Positions 9,877 through 19,665 of a stretch of DNA of 64,000 nt are shown in pieces (position 1 is the first letter of the stretch; every line of letters begins with the position of its first letter). Position numbers and translations under genes: made by a program. The notes below the pieces were generated by a model. It did no database searches, was not told the origin of the DNA, and was given only the letters and a program-made list of their open reading frames with translations. Source of the stretch: Lachnospiraceae bacterium (GTDB taxonomy: Bacteria; Bacillota; Clostridia; Lachnospirales; Lachnospiraceae); assembly GCA_029053015.1 (NCBI GenBank), contig JAIDHX010000036.1, forward strand, positions 186,001-250,000, given 5' to 3'.

Positions 9877-12444
9877 ATGAAAAAAAGAACAACACAGTTT
9901 CTGAACGTTAGCTTTGTTCTGGTATCGTTTTTCTGTATATTCATATTTATCGTTCAGGCGGTCTTGGCAAATGTTATGGGAGAGGATGCCATCAGACAAC
10001 TGGGTGTTTTTTACATGTCAGGAATCAGCGAACAGGTAGCCGCTCATTTCGGAACAACCATTGAGCTTCGTTTGTCCCAGGTGGAATCGCTGGTAGATGC
10101 GGTTCCGCCCGGACGTGTTACAACGGAAAGCGCCATGCAGGTGGCGCTGAATTATAATGCGCGCTCTGTGGGCTTTGAATATCTGGCTCTTTATACGGAG
10201 GACGGAACCTTTCATATGCTTTACGGTTCCCAGGTGACGGCGGATGTTCCGGAGGATCTGCATCGTTCCGTTCAGGGAGGCCAATATAATGTCTGTGCAG
10301 GAAGGGATGCCGCAGGGACGCCGGTTGTTTTGATGGGCGTACCGGCCGTGTACCCCGTGGGTGACGGGAGTATGAGCATAGCATTGGTTGCGGGACTGCC
10401 CAGCAGTTATCTCAATGATACATTGGAAACCAGTATTCAAAACGACATTGTGGAATATTCGATCATCCGCACGGATGGCAGCTATGTTTTGAGTAACCAT
10501 GCCGTGGAAGAAGAAAATTATTTTGACAGGATTAACAATCTTTATGAAACCCGTAAGGGAAAAGAACCGGCTCAATATGCGGAAGAATTTCGTGATGCGT
10601 TGGAAGCCGGCAGGGATTATACCAGTGAAGTTATGATTGCCGGCGAATCATGGAATGTCTATTGCACCGTACTTCCGAATTCGGAGTGGCATCTTGTCTT
10701 GAAAATTTCCTATAATACGCTGAATGAGACGGTAAATGTGCTCCAGCGAAAATGGATCTATATTTTCATTGGCGGCGGCAGTCTGATCATCTGTGCGCTG
10801 CTTCTTGTCTTTTTCGGATATCACCGTTTGACAAAGTTGCATATGCATGAATTGGAGGAAGCCAGGAAAACAGCGGAACAGGCAATGCTTTTGGCTGAGC
10901 GCTCCAACAGGGTAAAAAGCGAATTCCTCTCGAACATGAGTCATGATATCCGTACACCGATGAATGGCATTATGGGAATGACATCGGTTGCCATCAGCAA
11001 TCTGGATGATCCGCCCAGAGTGCGTTCCTGCCTGAGAAAGATACATATATCCAGCAGACATCTGCTGGGATTGATTAATGATATGCTTGATATGTCCAAA
11101 ATCGAGACAGGAAAGCTTACCTTAAATATGGAGCCGCTTTGTCTGCGCGATATCATGCAGAATGTTGAAACGGTCATTCAGCCGATGGTGCAGGAGAAAA
11201 ATCAGCATTTCAATATTTATTTGCACGACATCTATCATGAAAATGTGTGCTCGGACAGAGTCCGTTTAAGCCAGATTCTTTTGAATATTCTCGGAAATGC
11301 AGTGAAGTTCACGCAGGAGGGCGGCGATATTGAGGCGGATTTGTATGAAGAGCCTTCCCCGAGAGGAAATGAATATATCCGCTCGCATTTGCATGTTAAG
11401 GATAACGGCATAGGTATCTCCAAAGAATTTCAGGATAAGATATTTGACGCGTTTGCCAGAGAAGATAATAACCGTGTGGATAAAGCGGACGGAGCCGGAA
11501 TGGGCCTGACGATTACCAAGTATATCGTGGACGCAATGGGCGGCGCCATTACGGTAGAAAGCGAGCAGGGAAAAGGAAGTCATTTTCAAATTACTCTGGA
11601 TATGGAAAAAACAGCGCAGGAGGAGAAGAAACTGCAGCTGCCGAAGCAGAATGTTCTGGTTATTGATGATGATCAGACAGCAGGAGAACTTGCTGTCTCT
11701 TCATTGGAATCCATCGGGCTGAAGGCGGAGACAGCGGCAGATATGCAGCAGGCTTTTCGGATGATAGAGGAGTGCCGCGGCAAAAATGAGAACTATCACA
11801 TGGTTCTCTTAGATTGGGATCTGCAGGGGCAGGATTGGAACGAGTCTGCAGAGGAATTGTTCGGTCGTTTTGGCCGGGAGCTGCCTGTTATCATTATCAC
11901 TGACGGTGAATGGGATGAGTTGGAGATAAAAACGGAAAAAGCCAATATCTGTGGTTTTATTTCAAAGCCCTTGTTCCGTTCCAGTCTTTATTATGTACTG
12001 CGTCGGGTGATAGAAGCGGAGGCGCCGCAGCAGGAGCGGGAAGAAGAGGCTGACATTGCATTACAAGGCAGACGCATTCTCGTGGCAGAGGACAACGAGT
12101 TAAACTGGGAGATTGCGCAGCTGATTCTTTCGGAATTCGGAATGGAAGTGGATTGGGCGGAAAACGGGCAGCTTTGTGTGGAACAATTTGAACAGTCTGC
12201 CCCGGGATGGTATGACGCTATCCTAATGGATCTTCGGATGCCTGTTATGACAGGCTTTGAAGCGACAGAAGCGATACGAAAGCTGGCGAGGGAAGACGCG
12301 CAGACCATTCCCATTATTGCAGTCAGCGCGGACGCCTTTGACGATGATATTCAAAAGTGTTTTGACAGCGGGATGAATGCCCATGCGGCGAAACCTTTAG
12401 ATCCGCAGAAAGTGTTATCTCTGCTGGGTCAGTATCTTCATTAA
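9877..12444 (+). CDS. Hybrid sensor histidine kinase with two receiver domains
   Basis: TM-extracellular-TM N-terminus, SNMSHDIRTPMNGIMGM H-box, HATPase_c, receiver-like VIDDDQ...LLDWDL and ILVAEDNELN...LMDLRMPVMTG. Confidence 0.93.
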   Translation: MKKRTTQFLNVSFVLVSFFCIFIFIVQAVLANVMGEDAIRQLGVFYMSGISEQVAAHFGTTIELRLSQVESLVDAVPPGRVTTESAMQVALNYNARSVGFEYLALYTEDGTFHMLYGSQVTADVPEDLHRSVQGGQYNVCAGRDAAGTPVVLMGVPAVYPVGDGSMSIALVAGLPSSYLNDTLETSIQNDIVEYSIIRTDGSYVLSNHAVEEENYFDRINNLYETRKGKEPAQYAEEFRDALEAGRDYTSEVMIAGESWNVYCTVLPNSEWHLVLKISYNTLNETVNVLQRKWIYIFIGGGSLIICALLLVFFGYHRLTKLHMHELEEARKTAEQAMLLAERSNRVKSEFLSNMSHDIRTPMNGIMGMTSVAISNLDDPPRVRSCLRKIHISSRHLLGLINDMLDMSKIETGKLTLNMEPLCLRDIMQNVETVIQPMVQEKNQHFNIYLHDIYHENVCSDRVRLSQILLNILGNAVKFTQEGGDIEADLYEEPSPRGNEYIRSHLHVKDNGIGISKEFQDKIFDAFAREDNNRVDKADGAGMGLTITKYIVDAMGGAITVESEQGKGSHFQITLDMEKTAQEEKKLQLPKQNVLVIDDDQTAGELAVSSLESIGLKAETAADMQQAFRMIEECRGKNENYHMVLLDWDLQGQDWNESAEELFGRFGRELPVIIITDGEWDELEIKTEKANICGFISKPLFRSSLYYVLRRVIEAEAPQQEREEEADIALQGRRILVAEDNELNWEIAQLILSEFGMEVDWAENGQLCVEQFEQSAPGWYDAILMDLRMPVMTGFEATEAIRKLAREDAQTIPIIAVSADAFDDDIQKCFDSGMNAHAAKPLDPQKVLSLLGQYLH

Positions 12445-12474
12445 GGTCAATAGGAATGGAAAGGTTAGTTTGTG

Positions 12475-13770
12475 ATGAAAAAAAGATGTGCTTTGATAAG
12501 CGTTCTGCTCTCGGCGGTTCTATTGTCTTCCTGCGGCGGAAAAACCGCGGATATGGAATCACAAGAAAATGACAGCAGTGTCGAAACAATAGAATTGACC
12601 TTGTGGACTTTTCCGATAGGAAACTGGGGAAATCCCACGGCAGTGGCCAGTATGCTGAACGATTTTCATAAGGAGTATCCCGGCATTCATGTTTCGGTGG
12701 AATACTTAAATTACGATAATGGAGATGCAAAGATCAATCAGGCGGCAGCGGACGGGACGCTTCCGGATCTGGTCATGGAGGGACCGGAACGCCTTGTGGC
12801 AAATTGGGGAGAAAAAGGCTGGATGGTTGATTTGTCCGAACTTTGGGAGTCCGCTCCGGCCGGTGAGATATATGGCAATATCAGAGAAGCCTGTCAGCAC
12901 GGAAACGGAGAGTACTATGTGTTTCCTATCTGTATGTCGGCACATTGTATGGCTATCAATTATGATATGTTTAGGGAGGCCGGCGCCCTTCAGTATATTG
13001 ATGAAGAGACGCACACGTGGACGACGGAGGATTTTATTAAAGCGGTACAGGCTTTGCAGGATTATGCAGAGGTGCAGGAACAGAATATAAGCGCTGGCAT
13101 CGTATACTGCAAGAATCAAAGCGGCGACCAGGGGACACGTGCTCTGGTGAATAATCTGTATGGCGGCACTTTCACGGATGCGGCACACACGTATTATACG
13201 GTGGACAGCGAAGAAAACATAAAAGCCTTGCAGCTTCTTTACGATTTGGAGGGTATCATCTTTGAACCTTCGTTTTCCTCAGGAGATGCCATCAATCTGT
13301 TCTGCAGAAAAGAAACTGCCATGTGCTTCTGTTGGAACGGCTCTTTGGAAGTACAGCAGACCATCAATCACCCGGAATTGGATTTTGAAGTTTTTCCGAT
13401 GGCTTTTCCGACAGATCAGGATGCGCCGAAACTGCAGGGCGGCATCTGGGGCTTTGGGGCTTTTGACACCGGCGATCAGGAACGGATCACGGCAGCAAAA
13501 ACCTTTATCCGCTACATAACAGAAAATGAGGCTTCCTACACCCGGGCGGTAAGGGCTTCTTCCTACTGGCCGGTGCGGGATATGGACAATTTATATGAAA
13601 ATGACAGGCTCATGACGGAGTACAGCATTTTTATGCCGTACATGGGCGACTATTATCAGAACACGCCCGAATGGTCTCAGGCGCGTACCGCATGGTGGCA
13701 GATGCTTGCGAAGGTCGGAGAGGGAGCCGATATTGCAGAAGCGGTAAAAGACTTTCCTTCGCCGAAGTGA
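12475..13770 (+). CDS. Extracellular solute-binding lipoprotein (family 1, sugar type)
   Basis: Lipobox LLSSCGG; ELTLWTFPIGNWGNPTAVASMLNDFHKEYPGIHV. Confidence 0.88.
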   Translation: MKKRCALISVLLSAVLLSSCGGKTADMESQENDSSVETIELTLWTFPIGNWGNPTAVASMLNDFHKEYPGIHVSVEYLNYDNGDAKINQAAADGTLPDLVMEGPERLVANWGEKGWMVDLSELWESAPAGEIYGNIREACQHGNGEYYVFPICMSAHCMAINYDMFREAGALQYIDEETHTWTTEDFIKAVQALQDYAEVQEQNISAGIVYCKNQSGDQGTRALVNNLYGGTFTDAAHTYYTVDSEENIKALQLLYDLEGIIFEPSFSSGDAINLFCRKETAMCFCWNGSLEVQQTINHPELDFEVFPMAFPTDQDAPKLQGGIWGFGAFDTGDQERITAAKTFIRYITENEASYTRAVRASSYWPVRDMDNLYENDRLMTEYSIFMPYMGDYYQNTPEWSQARTAWWQMLAKVGEGADIAEAVKDFPSPK

Positions 13771-13784
13771 TCAGAAGAAAAACA

Positions 13785-13816
13785 AGGCTTCCGAGGTTTT
13801 TCCCGGAAGCCTTTTT
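13785..13816. terminator. Terminator hairpin between convergent genes
   Basis: AGGCTTCCG(13785-13793)...CGGAAGCCT(13804-13812)TTTT. Confidence 0.8.
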
Positions 13817-13818
13817 GC

Positions 13819-14754
13819 TTATCTGTTACATCTTACCTGCAGTTCTTCCCAACGTCTGTCCACTTCTTTCTGAAACTCTGCAATCAGTTCTTCGTTTTCA
13901 GGCTTGAACAGGTGGCGGAAGCGGCGCTGGGAGCGAAGGAAGTCTTCGATAGGCAGCTTCGCCTTGGGCTCGTAGCTTAAAATCCATTTTCCGTCCACCA
14001 CTTCATACAGCGGCCAGTAGCAGGTGTCAACTGCCGCTTTGCAGATATCCATAAGGTCCGAAGGCTCATAGCCCCAGCCTCTCGGACAGGGGGCAAGGAC
14101 ATTCAGGAAAGCGGCGCCCGGCGTGTAGATTGCCTTTTCCGCCTTTGTATGCAAATCCTTAAAGTTATTGGTAAAAGTGGTCTGTCCCACATAGGGGATA
14201 TGGTGCTCCGCCATAATTGCCGCCAAATCTTTCCGAATTTGCACTTTGCCGTTGGACACTTTTCCGGCAGGCGTGGTGGTGGTATCCGCAAACTGCGGCG
14301 TTGCGGAAGAGCGCTGGGTTCCGGTGTTCATGTATGCGCCGTTGTCGTAGCAGACATATACCATGTCATGTCCGCGCTCCATGGCGCCTGACAGGGACTG
14401 GAAGCCGATGTCGTAGGTTCCGCCGTCGCCGCCGAAGGTAATGAATTTGTAGTCTTCTTTCACTTTACCCTTTTTCTTTAACACCCTGTACGCAGTCTCC
14501 ACGCCGGACAGGGTCGCGCCTGCATTTTCAAAGGCATTATGGATATAGCTGTCCTCATATGCAGTGTAGGGATACATAAAAGAAGAAACCTCTAAGCAGC
14601 CCGTTGCATTGCCCACGACTGCCTTGTCTCCTTCATGCAGTGCACGCAATACCCCGCGAACCGCCACGGTGCCGCCGCAGCCGGCGCACATCCTGTGTCC
14701 CGGAGCCAGCCGCTCCGGTTTATTCATGACTTCTTTAAAATTATATGCCTCCAT
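13819..14754 (-). CDS. porB: 2-oxoacid (probably pyruvate):ferredoxin oxidoreductase beta subunit, TPP-binding
   Basis: GHRMCAGCGGTVAVR, GNATGCLEV, GGDGGTYDIGFQSLSGAMER, NGAYMNTGTQRS. Confidence 0.88.
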   Translation of the reverse strand: MEAYNFKEVMNKPERLAPGHRMCAGCGGTVAVRGVLRALHEGDKAVVGNATGCLEVSSFMYPYTAYEDSYIHNAFENAGATLSGVETAYRVLKKKGKVKEDYKFITFGGDGGTYDIGFQSLSGAMERGHDMVYVCYDNGAYMNTGTQRSSATPQFADTTTTPAGKVSNGKVQIRKDLAAIMAEHHIPYVGQTTFTNNFKDLHTKAEKAIYTPGAAFLNVLAPCPRGWGYEPSDLMDICKAAVDTCYWPLYEVVDGKWILSYEPKAKLPIEDFLRSQRRFRHLFKPENEELIAEFQKEVDRRWEELQVRCNR

Positions 14755-14779
14755 ATTTAACCTCGTTTCTGTGCTGCTT

Positions 14780-15967
14780 TTATCTCTTACGCAGTCCTAT
14801 GTATTCGTACATATCCGTTATCTCATGCGTTTCTGCAATCTTTTCCAGATTGGCATAAACCTGACAGAAATCTTCTACCGTGATATCCCTGCCGCCGAGT
14901 CCGTAGAGATAGTTTACGGTTTCCGCTTTGCCTTTTGCCTGATAGAGCGCCGCTCTTACTTCTGCGCCCAGAGGGCCGCCCGTGGCAGAGAACATTTCTG
15001 ACCTATCCAAAATAGCAACTGCTTTAACATGTGCCAGAGCCGCCGCGATTTCTTCTTCGGGGAAGGGGCGGAATACCCTGATTTTCAACAGTCCGACTTT
15101 TTTTCCTGTGGTATTTCGGATTTGCTCAATGGCAGCCTTGCATGTGCCTGCCGCAGAACCGATAATGACCACTGCATAATCGGCATCTTCTAAACGATAT
15201 GATTCAAAGAAACCATACTGCCGTCCGGTCATAGCCTGAAAACGTTCTGCTACCTCTAGAATCACCTTGCGGGCATTTATCATGGCTTCCCGCTGACCGC
15301 GTTTGGTCTCCATATAATAGCAGGATACGGCATAGGGTCCCACCGCCAGCGTCTCATTCGGATTTAAAAGATAATGCTTGGGATCCCTTTCGCCCACAAA
15401 TTCTTTGACCAGATTATCCTCCACCAGCAGAATGTTTTCTACGCCGTGGCTGGTAATAAAGCCATCCTGACATATCATGACCGGAAGCATCACGTCTTTG
15501 TGCTCTGCAATCGGGAAGGCTTGCAAGAAATTGTCGTAGGCTTCCTGATTGGACTCTGCATAAATCTGTATCCATCCGCTGTCCCTTGCGCCCATACTGT
15601 CGGAATGGTCCGCGTTGATGTTGATAGGACCGGACAGGGCACGGTTTACCAGTGCCAGAACAATCGGCAGGCGGTTGGATGCCGCCACATACAGCTCTTC
15701 CCACATCAAAGCAAGGCCGCAGGAAGAGGTAGCTGTAAGCGCCCTTGCGCCCGCTGCGGAAGCCCCGACGGTGGCGCTCATGGAGCTGTGCTCGCTTTCC
15801 ACCGGAATAAATTCCGTGTCAATTTCCCCGTTCGCAATATAGTTTGCCACATACTGGGGAATTTCCGTGGAGGGCGTGATAGGAAATGCCGGCATGACGT
15901 CCGGATTAATCTGTTTGATGGCATAAGCTACCGCTTCATTGCCGGATAAACGTTCTCTGACAGCCAT
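14780..15967 (-). CDS. porA: 2-oxoacid:ferredoxin oxidoreductase alpha subunit
   Basis: AFPITPSTEIPQYVANY, PVESEHSSMSATVGASAAGARALTATSSCGLALMWEELY. Confidence 0.9.
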   Translation of the reverse strand: MAVRERLSGNEAVAYAIKQINPDVMPAFPITPSTEIPQYVANYIANGEIDTEFIPVESEHSSMSATVGASAAGARALTATSSCGLALMWEELYVAASNRLPIVLALVNRALSGPININADHSDSMGARDSGWIQIYAESNQEAYDNFLQAFPIAEHKDVMLPVMICQDGFITSHGVENILLVEDNLVKEFVGERDPKHYLLNPNETLAVGPYAVSCYYMETKRGQREAMINARKVILEVAERFQAMTGRQYGFFESYRLEDADYAVVIIGSAAGTCKAAIEQIRNTTGKKVGLLKIRVFRPFPEEEIAAALAHVKAVAILDRSEMFSATGGPLGAEVRAALYQAKGKAETVNYLYGLGGRDITVEDFCQVYANLEKIAETHEITDMYEYIGLRKR

Positions 15968-16264
15968 TTATTTTCCCTCCTTCATTGTAATTGCACCAAA
16001 GGGGCATACCTTGGCACAAATGCCGCAGCCCTTGCAATGGTCATAATCGAAATCCTTACGTTTTTGGTCGCTGACCGGAATGGAAGAATCCGGACAGACC
16101 GGCGTACACAGAAGACATTGTTTGCATTTTTCCTGATTCCACACCGGAGTGGAAGTACGCCATTCACCCGTGCAGAACTCTCTGGAAGTGGCAGCCTCGA
16201 AAATTTTGTTGCCCTCCGTGATGTCTTGCCATGGGCTGTTTTCATTTATTCTTTCACTTATCAT
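15968..16264 (-). CDS. porD: 2-oxoacid:ferredoxin oxidoreductase delta (2[4Fe-4S] ferredoxin) subunit
   Basis: CKQCLLCTPVCPDSS and CKGCGICAKVCPFGAI. Confidence 0.9.
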   Translation of the reverse strand: MISERINENSPWQDITEGNKIFEAATSREFCTGEWRTSTPVWNQEKCKQCLLCTPVCPDSSIPVSDQKRKDFDYDHCKGCGICAKVCPFGAITMKEGK

Positions 16265-16860
16265 GAATTTACCCCGCCTTTCTCTGCCTTTGCAATCTCC
16301 GCAAATGTAAGTTCCAAAGCTTTCATATTGCCGTCGATGACTTCCGGCTTCTTTGCAAATTTATGTTGGAAAGAGGCCTGCATCTCCTTTAAAAATTCCT
16401 CCTGTTTCATGACGCCGGACACTGCCACCACGGCTGCCAGCATAGGGGAATTCGGATAGTTTTTCCCAAGCGCCTGCATGGAAATGGCTTTTGCGTCCAA
16501 AGTATAAACCGCACCCTGATAGCCATGCAAAAAGGGAAGCAGTTCCTCTTTTTTCTTTTCCGTATTGATAATGACGGCGCCTTTCTCCTTCAATCCGTGG
16601 GTTACGTCGGTGGTCTCCAACAGTCCGTCATCCACCACCACCACATAATCGGGGTCATAAATATTGGAATGAACCGTCACCGGTTCTGTGCTGATACGGT
16701 TGTAGGCGGTAATCGGCGCGCCCATGCGCTCCGGACCGTATTCCGGAAAGCCCTGCACAAACTTTCCGACCTTGAATGCCACGTCCGCCAGCAGAAGCGC
16801 CGCGGTTTTGGCACCCTGACCGCCACGGCCATGCCATCTGATTTCCATTGTATTTTCCAT
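16261..16860 (-). CDS. porC: 2-oxoacid:ferredoxin oxidoreductase gamma subunit
   Basis: IRWHGRGGQGAKTAALLLADVAF; overlaps porD start. Confidence 0.9.
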   Translation of the reverse strand: MENTMEIRWHGRGGQGAKTAALLLADVAFKVGKFVQGFPEYGPERMGAPITAYNRISTEPVTVHSNIYDPDYVVVVDDGLLETTDVTHGLKEKGAVIINTEKKKEELLPFLHGYQGAVYTLDAKAISMQALGKNYPNSPMLAAVVAVSGVMKQEEFLKEMQASFQHKFAKKPEVIDGNMKALELTFAEIAKAEKGGVNS

Positions 16861-16959
16861 CTTTTCTCCTATCTGCGTGTCTTGGCACGCGAATATATTT
16901 TGCTTTCAAACGTATACTCCCGGCGCGTTTCAAAGAGGGTGACGGGAATCTTAGTGCAT

Positions 16960-17206
16960 AAAAAACGGCCTCTACCGCAAACGGTAGAAGCCTGCTCTTT
17001 CTTCTTATCCCATCTACGACATACCAACATATGCGTCCTCTTTTACGGAAGGAACCCGTCAGCATCTACTTGCATACCTGCTTTGGTGCTGCAACTCAGG
17101 AGGGATTTTCCATACATCCTACTCGTACCGCTTCTCAGCTTGCGCGGCTCTCTGTGCCTTTCAAAGATATGTACTCACTCCGTCATCGTCTTTTAAAAAG
17201 AATCTG
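16960..17206 (-). promoter_or_regulatory. T-box-like leader upstream of porCDAB
   Basis: On the minus strand: GACGATGACGGAG-TG-AGTA-CATA ... CAGAGAGCC ... GCTGAGAAG ... TATG-GAA-AATCC-CTCCTGAGTTGCAG ... GTTGGTATGTCG (T-box/antiterminator-like), then terminator GGCTTCTACCG-tttg-CGGTAGAGGCC-G-TTTTTT. Confidence 0.8.
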
Positions 17207-17211
17207 TCATC

Positions 17212-17240
17212 ATTTTAATAACGATTCGCAGACTTGTCAA
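17212..17240 (-). promoter_or_regulatory. SigA-type promoter for the T-box/por transcript
   Basis: TTGACA (17240-17235) - 17 nt - TAAAAT (17217-17212) on the minus strand. Confidence 0.8.
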
Positions 17241-17272
17241 CAATTTTCGATGATTTTTTGCAAACAGTCACC

Positions 17273-17301
17273 TTGACATTTCAATTCCCCGAGTTTATAA
17301 T
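17273..17301 (+). promoter_or_regulatory. Consensus SigA promoter for the thiamine operon
   Basis: TTGACA (17273-17278) - 17 nt - TATAAT (17296-17301). Confidence 0.85.
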
Positions 17302-17342
17302 CCTATCTATACAAAAGTGAGAACTGAATACGATATGATATG

Positions 17343-17428
17343 TGTTTGCGAGGGAACTGAACAAGTTGAAAAAGGTTAAGACCTGACCTCTGGACCTGTC
17401 GGCTAATACCGGCGTAGGGAAGCAATTT
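17343..17428 (+). promoter_or_regulatory. TPP riboswitch (THI element), atypical P3/J3-2 half
   Basis: ACCTGTCGGCTAATACCGGCGTAGGGAAGC matches the conserved P4/P5 half; P1 TTGC/GCAA; upstream of tenA-thiN-thiD-thiE. Confidence 0.85.
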
Positions 17429-17506
17429 CTTGCGCCGTTTTGCGTTTGAAGGAGCTTTCGATGATTCGGGGCTCTATTTTTGTGGAAAAAAACGGGAGGA
17501 ATATAC

Positions 17507-18157
17507 ATGTCGTTTATGGAAGAAATGGTAAAAGAGAATATTCCCATATGGGATGCCTGTGCGGAGACGCTTTTTGTAAAAGAAATGCAGACGGGAGCGC
17601 TGCCGCCGGAAAAAATGAAACAGTACATGATACAGGACAGCATCTATCTGAAACATTATGCCCGCGTCTATGGAAAGGCAATCTATCATTCTGCAAATTT
17701 AAAGGATATTCAGATGTATTATTCTGTGTTAAACTTTGTGACAGAGGAAGAGTCACATATCAGATTGGCCTACCTAAAACAGTTTGGATTGACGGACGCG
17801 GATATAGAGGCAGGGAAGCCGCTGCCGGAAAATCGGAATTACATTGATTTTTTGTTAAACATAGCGGAGCGGGGGGATATCCTGGAAATACTGATGTCGG
17901 TCCTGCCGTGTCTGTTAAGTTACAGCTATGTTTTTCGAAAAATAGCGGCAATGCCGAAAACGGCCGACTCAAGATATTTTGATTTTATACAGGATTATGC
18001 GGAGGAGCAATATTTTGAAGACTGCAAAAGCTGGTGTGCGTTCGCGGACGAAAAGTGCAGGGATTTATCAGCGGAAGAAAAAGAAAAACTAAGCGCTGTC
18101 TTTCAAAAGGCAAGTCTGCATGAGCTTGCTTTCTGGAAAATGGCATATGGAGAATAG
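17507..18157 (+). CDS. tenA: TenA/thiaminase II family protein
   Basis: QYMIQDSIYLKHYARVYGKAI, EESHI, TenA C-terminal YAEEQYFEDCKSW; ATG at 17507 after a gggagga RBS. Confidence 0.88.
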   Translation: MSFMEEMVKENIPIWDACAETLFVKEMQTGALPPEKMKQYMIQDSIYLKHYARVYGKAIYHSANLKDIQMYYSVLNFVTEEESHIRLAYLKQFGLTDADIEAGKPLPENRNYIDFLLNIAERGDILEILMSVLPCLLSYSYVFRKIAAMPKTADSRYFDFIQDYAEEQYFEDCKSWCAFADEKCRDLSAEEKEKLSAVFQKASLHELAFWKMAYGE

Positions 18158-18208
18158 TAATTTGGTTTGGTGCGCAGAGCGGCAGTTTATCAGGAGAGGA
18201 GTATTTGT

Positions 18209-18847
18209 ATGAAAACAGGGATTTGTTACGTGGTAGGAGCTGGTGAAAATTATGGTCTGGATTTTATTCCCAAGGAGGCGGATTGCGTCATTGCGGCGGA
18301 TGCAGGCTTTGCGTCTTTGGAGCAGAAGGGGATAGAGATGGATATGGTGATTGGCGATTTTGACACGCTTTCCTTTGTGCCCGGCCTCCCGAATGTCATC
18401 GTTTTAAACAGGGAAAAGGATACCACGGATATGTTGTCCGCCGTGCGCGAGGGCGTCAAGAAGGGATACGAAAGGTTTCATATTTACTGCGGAACCGGCG
18501 GGCGGATAGAGCACACCATTGCAAACATGCAGCTTTTAACGGAATTGTCACAAAGTGGAAAGCGCGGGTTTTTATTTGGAAAAGATTACATTATAACCGC
18601 TGTGACAAACGGGACGTTAGAGCTGCCGGCACATGCTTCAGGCTTTGTATCCGTGTTTTCTCATTCTGACAGGGCGGAAGGCGTATGCATAGAAGGTTTA
18701 AAGTACGAACTGCATGGAGCGGTCCTGACAAATTCGTTTCCGCTTGGCGTCAGCAATGAATTTATCGGCAAAAAAGGAAAGATTTCTGTTGCAAACGGAA
18801 CCTTGTGGATTGTGTTTCCGATGGAAGCAAAGGAGGCCGCCTTCTGA
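18209..18847 (+). CDS. thiN: Thiamine pyrophosphokinase
   Basis: VVGAGENYGLDF, DCVIAADAGFASLEQKGIEMDMVIGDFDTL, REKDTTDMLSAVREG. Confidence 0.9.
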   Translation: MKTGICYVVGAGENYGLDFIPKEADCVIAADAGFASLEQKGIEMDMVIGDFDTLSFVPGLPNVIVLNREKDTTDMLSAVREGVKKGYERFHIYCGTGGRIEHTIANMQLLTELSQSGKRGFLFGKDYIITAVTNGTLELPAHASGFVSVFSHSDRAEGVCIEGLKYELHGAVLTNSFPLGVSNEFIGKKGKISVANGTLWIVFPMEAKEAAF

Positions 18848-19665
18848 TGAAAACGGTTTTGAGCATTGCCGGTTCCGACTGCAGCGGCGGCGCAGGCATA
18901 CAGGCGGACTTAAAGACTTTTTCCGCGCACGGCGTTTTCGGGATGAGCGTCATTGTTTCTGTTGTTGCCGAAAATACAAGCAGGGTGATAGATATACAGG
19001 ATATAACGCCGGACATGATAGGGAAGCAGATAGAGGCAGTCTTTGAGGATATTGAAGTGGACGCCGTCAAAATCGGCATGTTGTCTTCTGTGGCATGTAT
19101 GGAAGCGGCTGTCGGAAAAATAAAACAGTACAGACCGAAAAATATAGTGGTTGACCCGGTCATGTATGCCAAAAACGGCAGTCCGCTTATGGACGGGGAG
19201 GCAGTCGGCACATTGATAAAAAGAGTGATTCCGCTTGCTGATGTTTTGACGCCGAATATTCCGGAGGCCGAAAAAATAACGGGCATGGAAATAGCAACAG
19301 TTGAAGATATGAGGGCGGCAGCGGTTAAAATACACGGCATGGGTGCGAAAGCGGTAGTGGTGAAGGGCGGTCATGCCGTTGGAAATGCACTGGACGTCCT
19401 TTTTGACGGGAACGAGTTCTTTTATTTTGAAACAGCCCGAATCAATACAAAGAATACACATGGCACAGGCTGCACTTTTTCATCGGCGATTGCGTCAGGT
19501 CTGGCAAAAGGCATGAGCGTGCAGGAGGCGGTAAAAGGGGCGAAAGCGTATGTGACAACGGCAATTGCACACTCCCTTTCCATTGGAAAGGGCAATGGTC
19601 CGACACACCATTTTTACGACTTATACAGGCACGGATTATGCGAACGGGCAGGAGGCGGCATATGA
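18847..19665 (+). CDS. thiD: Hydroxymethylpyrimidine (phosphate) kinase
   Basis: [56 protein letters not shown] overlap with thiN. Confidence 0.95.
   Translation: MKTVLSIAGSDCSGGAGIQADLKTFSAHGVFGMSVIVSVVAENTSRVIDIQDITPDMIGKQIEAVFEDIEVDAVKIGMLSSVACMEAAVGKIKQYRPKNIVVDPVMYAKNGSPLMDGEAVGTLIKRVIPLADVLTPNIPEAEKITGMEIATVEDMRAAAVKIHGMGAKAVVVKGGHAVGNALDVLFDGNEFFYFETARINTKNTHGTGCTFSSAIASGLAKGMSVQEAVKGAKAYVTTAIAHSLSIGKGNGPTHHFYDLYRHGLCERAGGGI

Noticed and set aside
6277-9999. Many antisense ORFs (60-188 aa) opposite carB
   Set aside because: Typical shadow ORFs of a long coding gene; compositionally biased, no RBS or domain signal.
15374-15949. 191-aa plus-strand ORF opposite porA
   Set aside because: Shadow ORF of a highly conserved oxidoreductase subunit.
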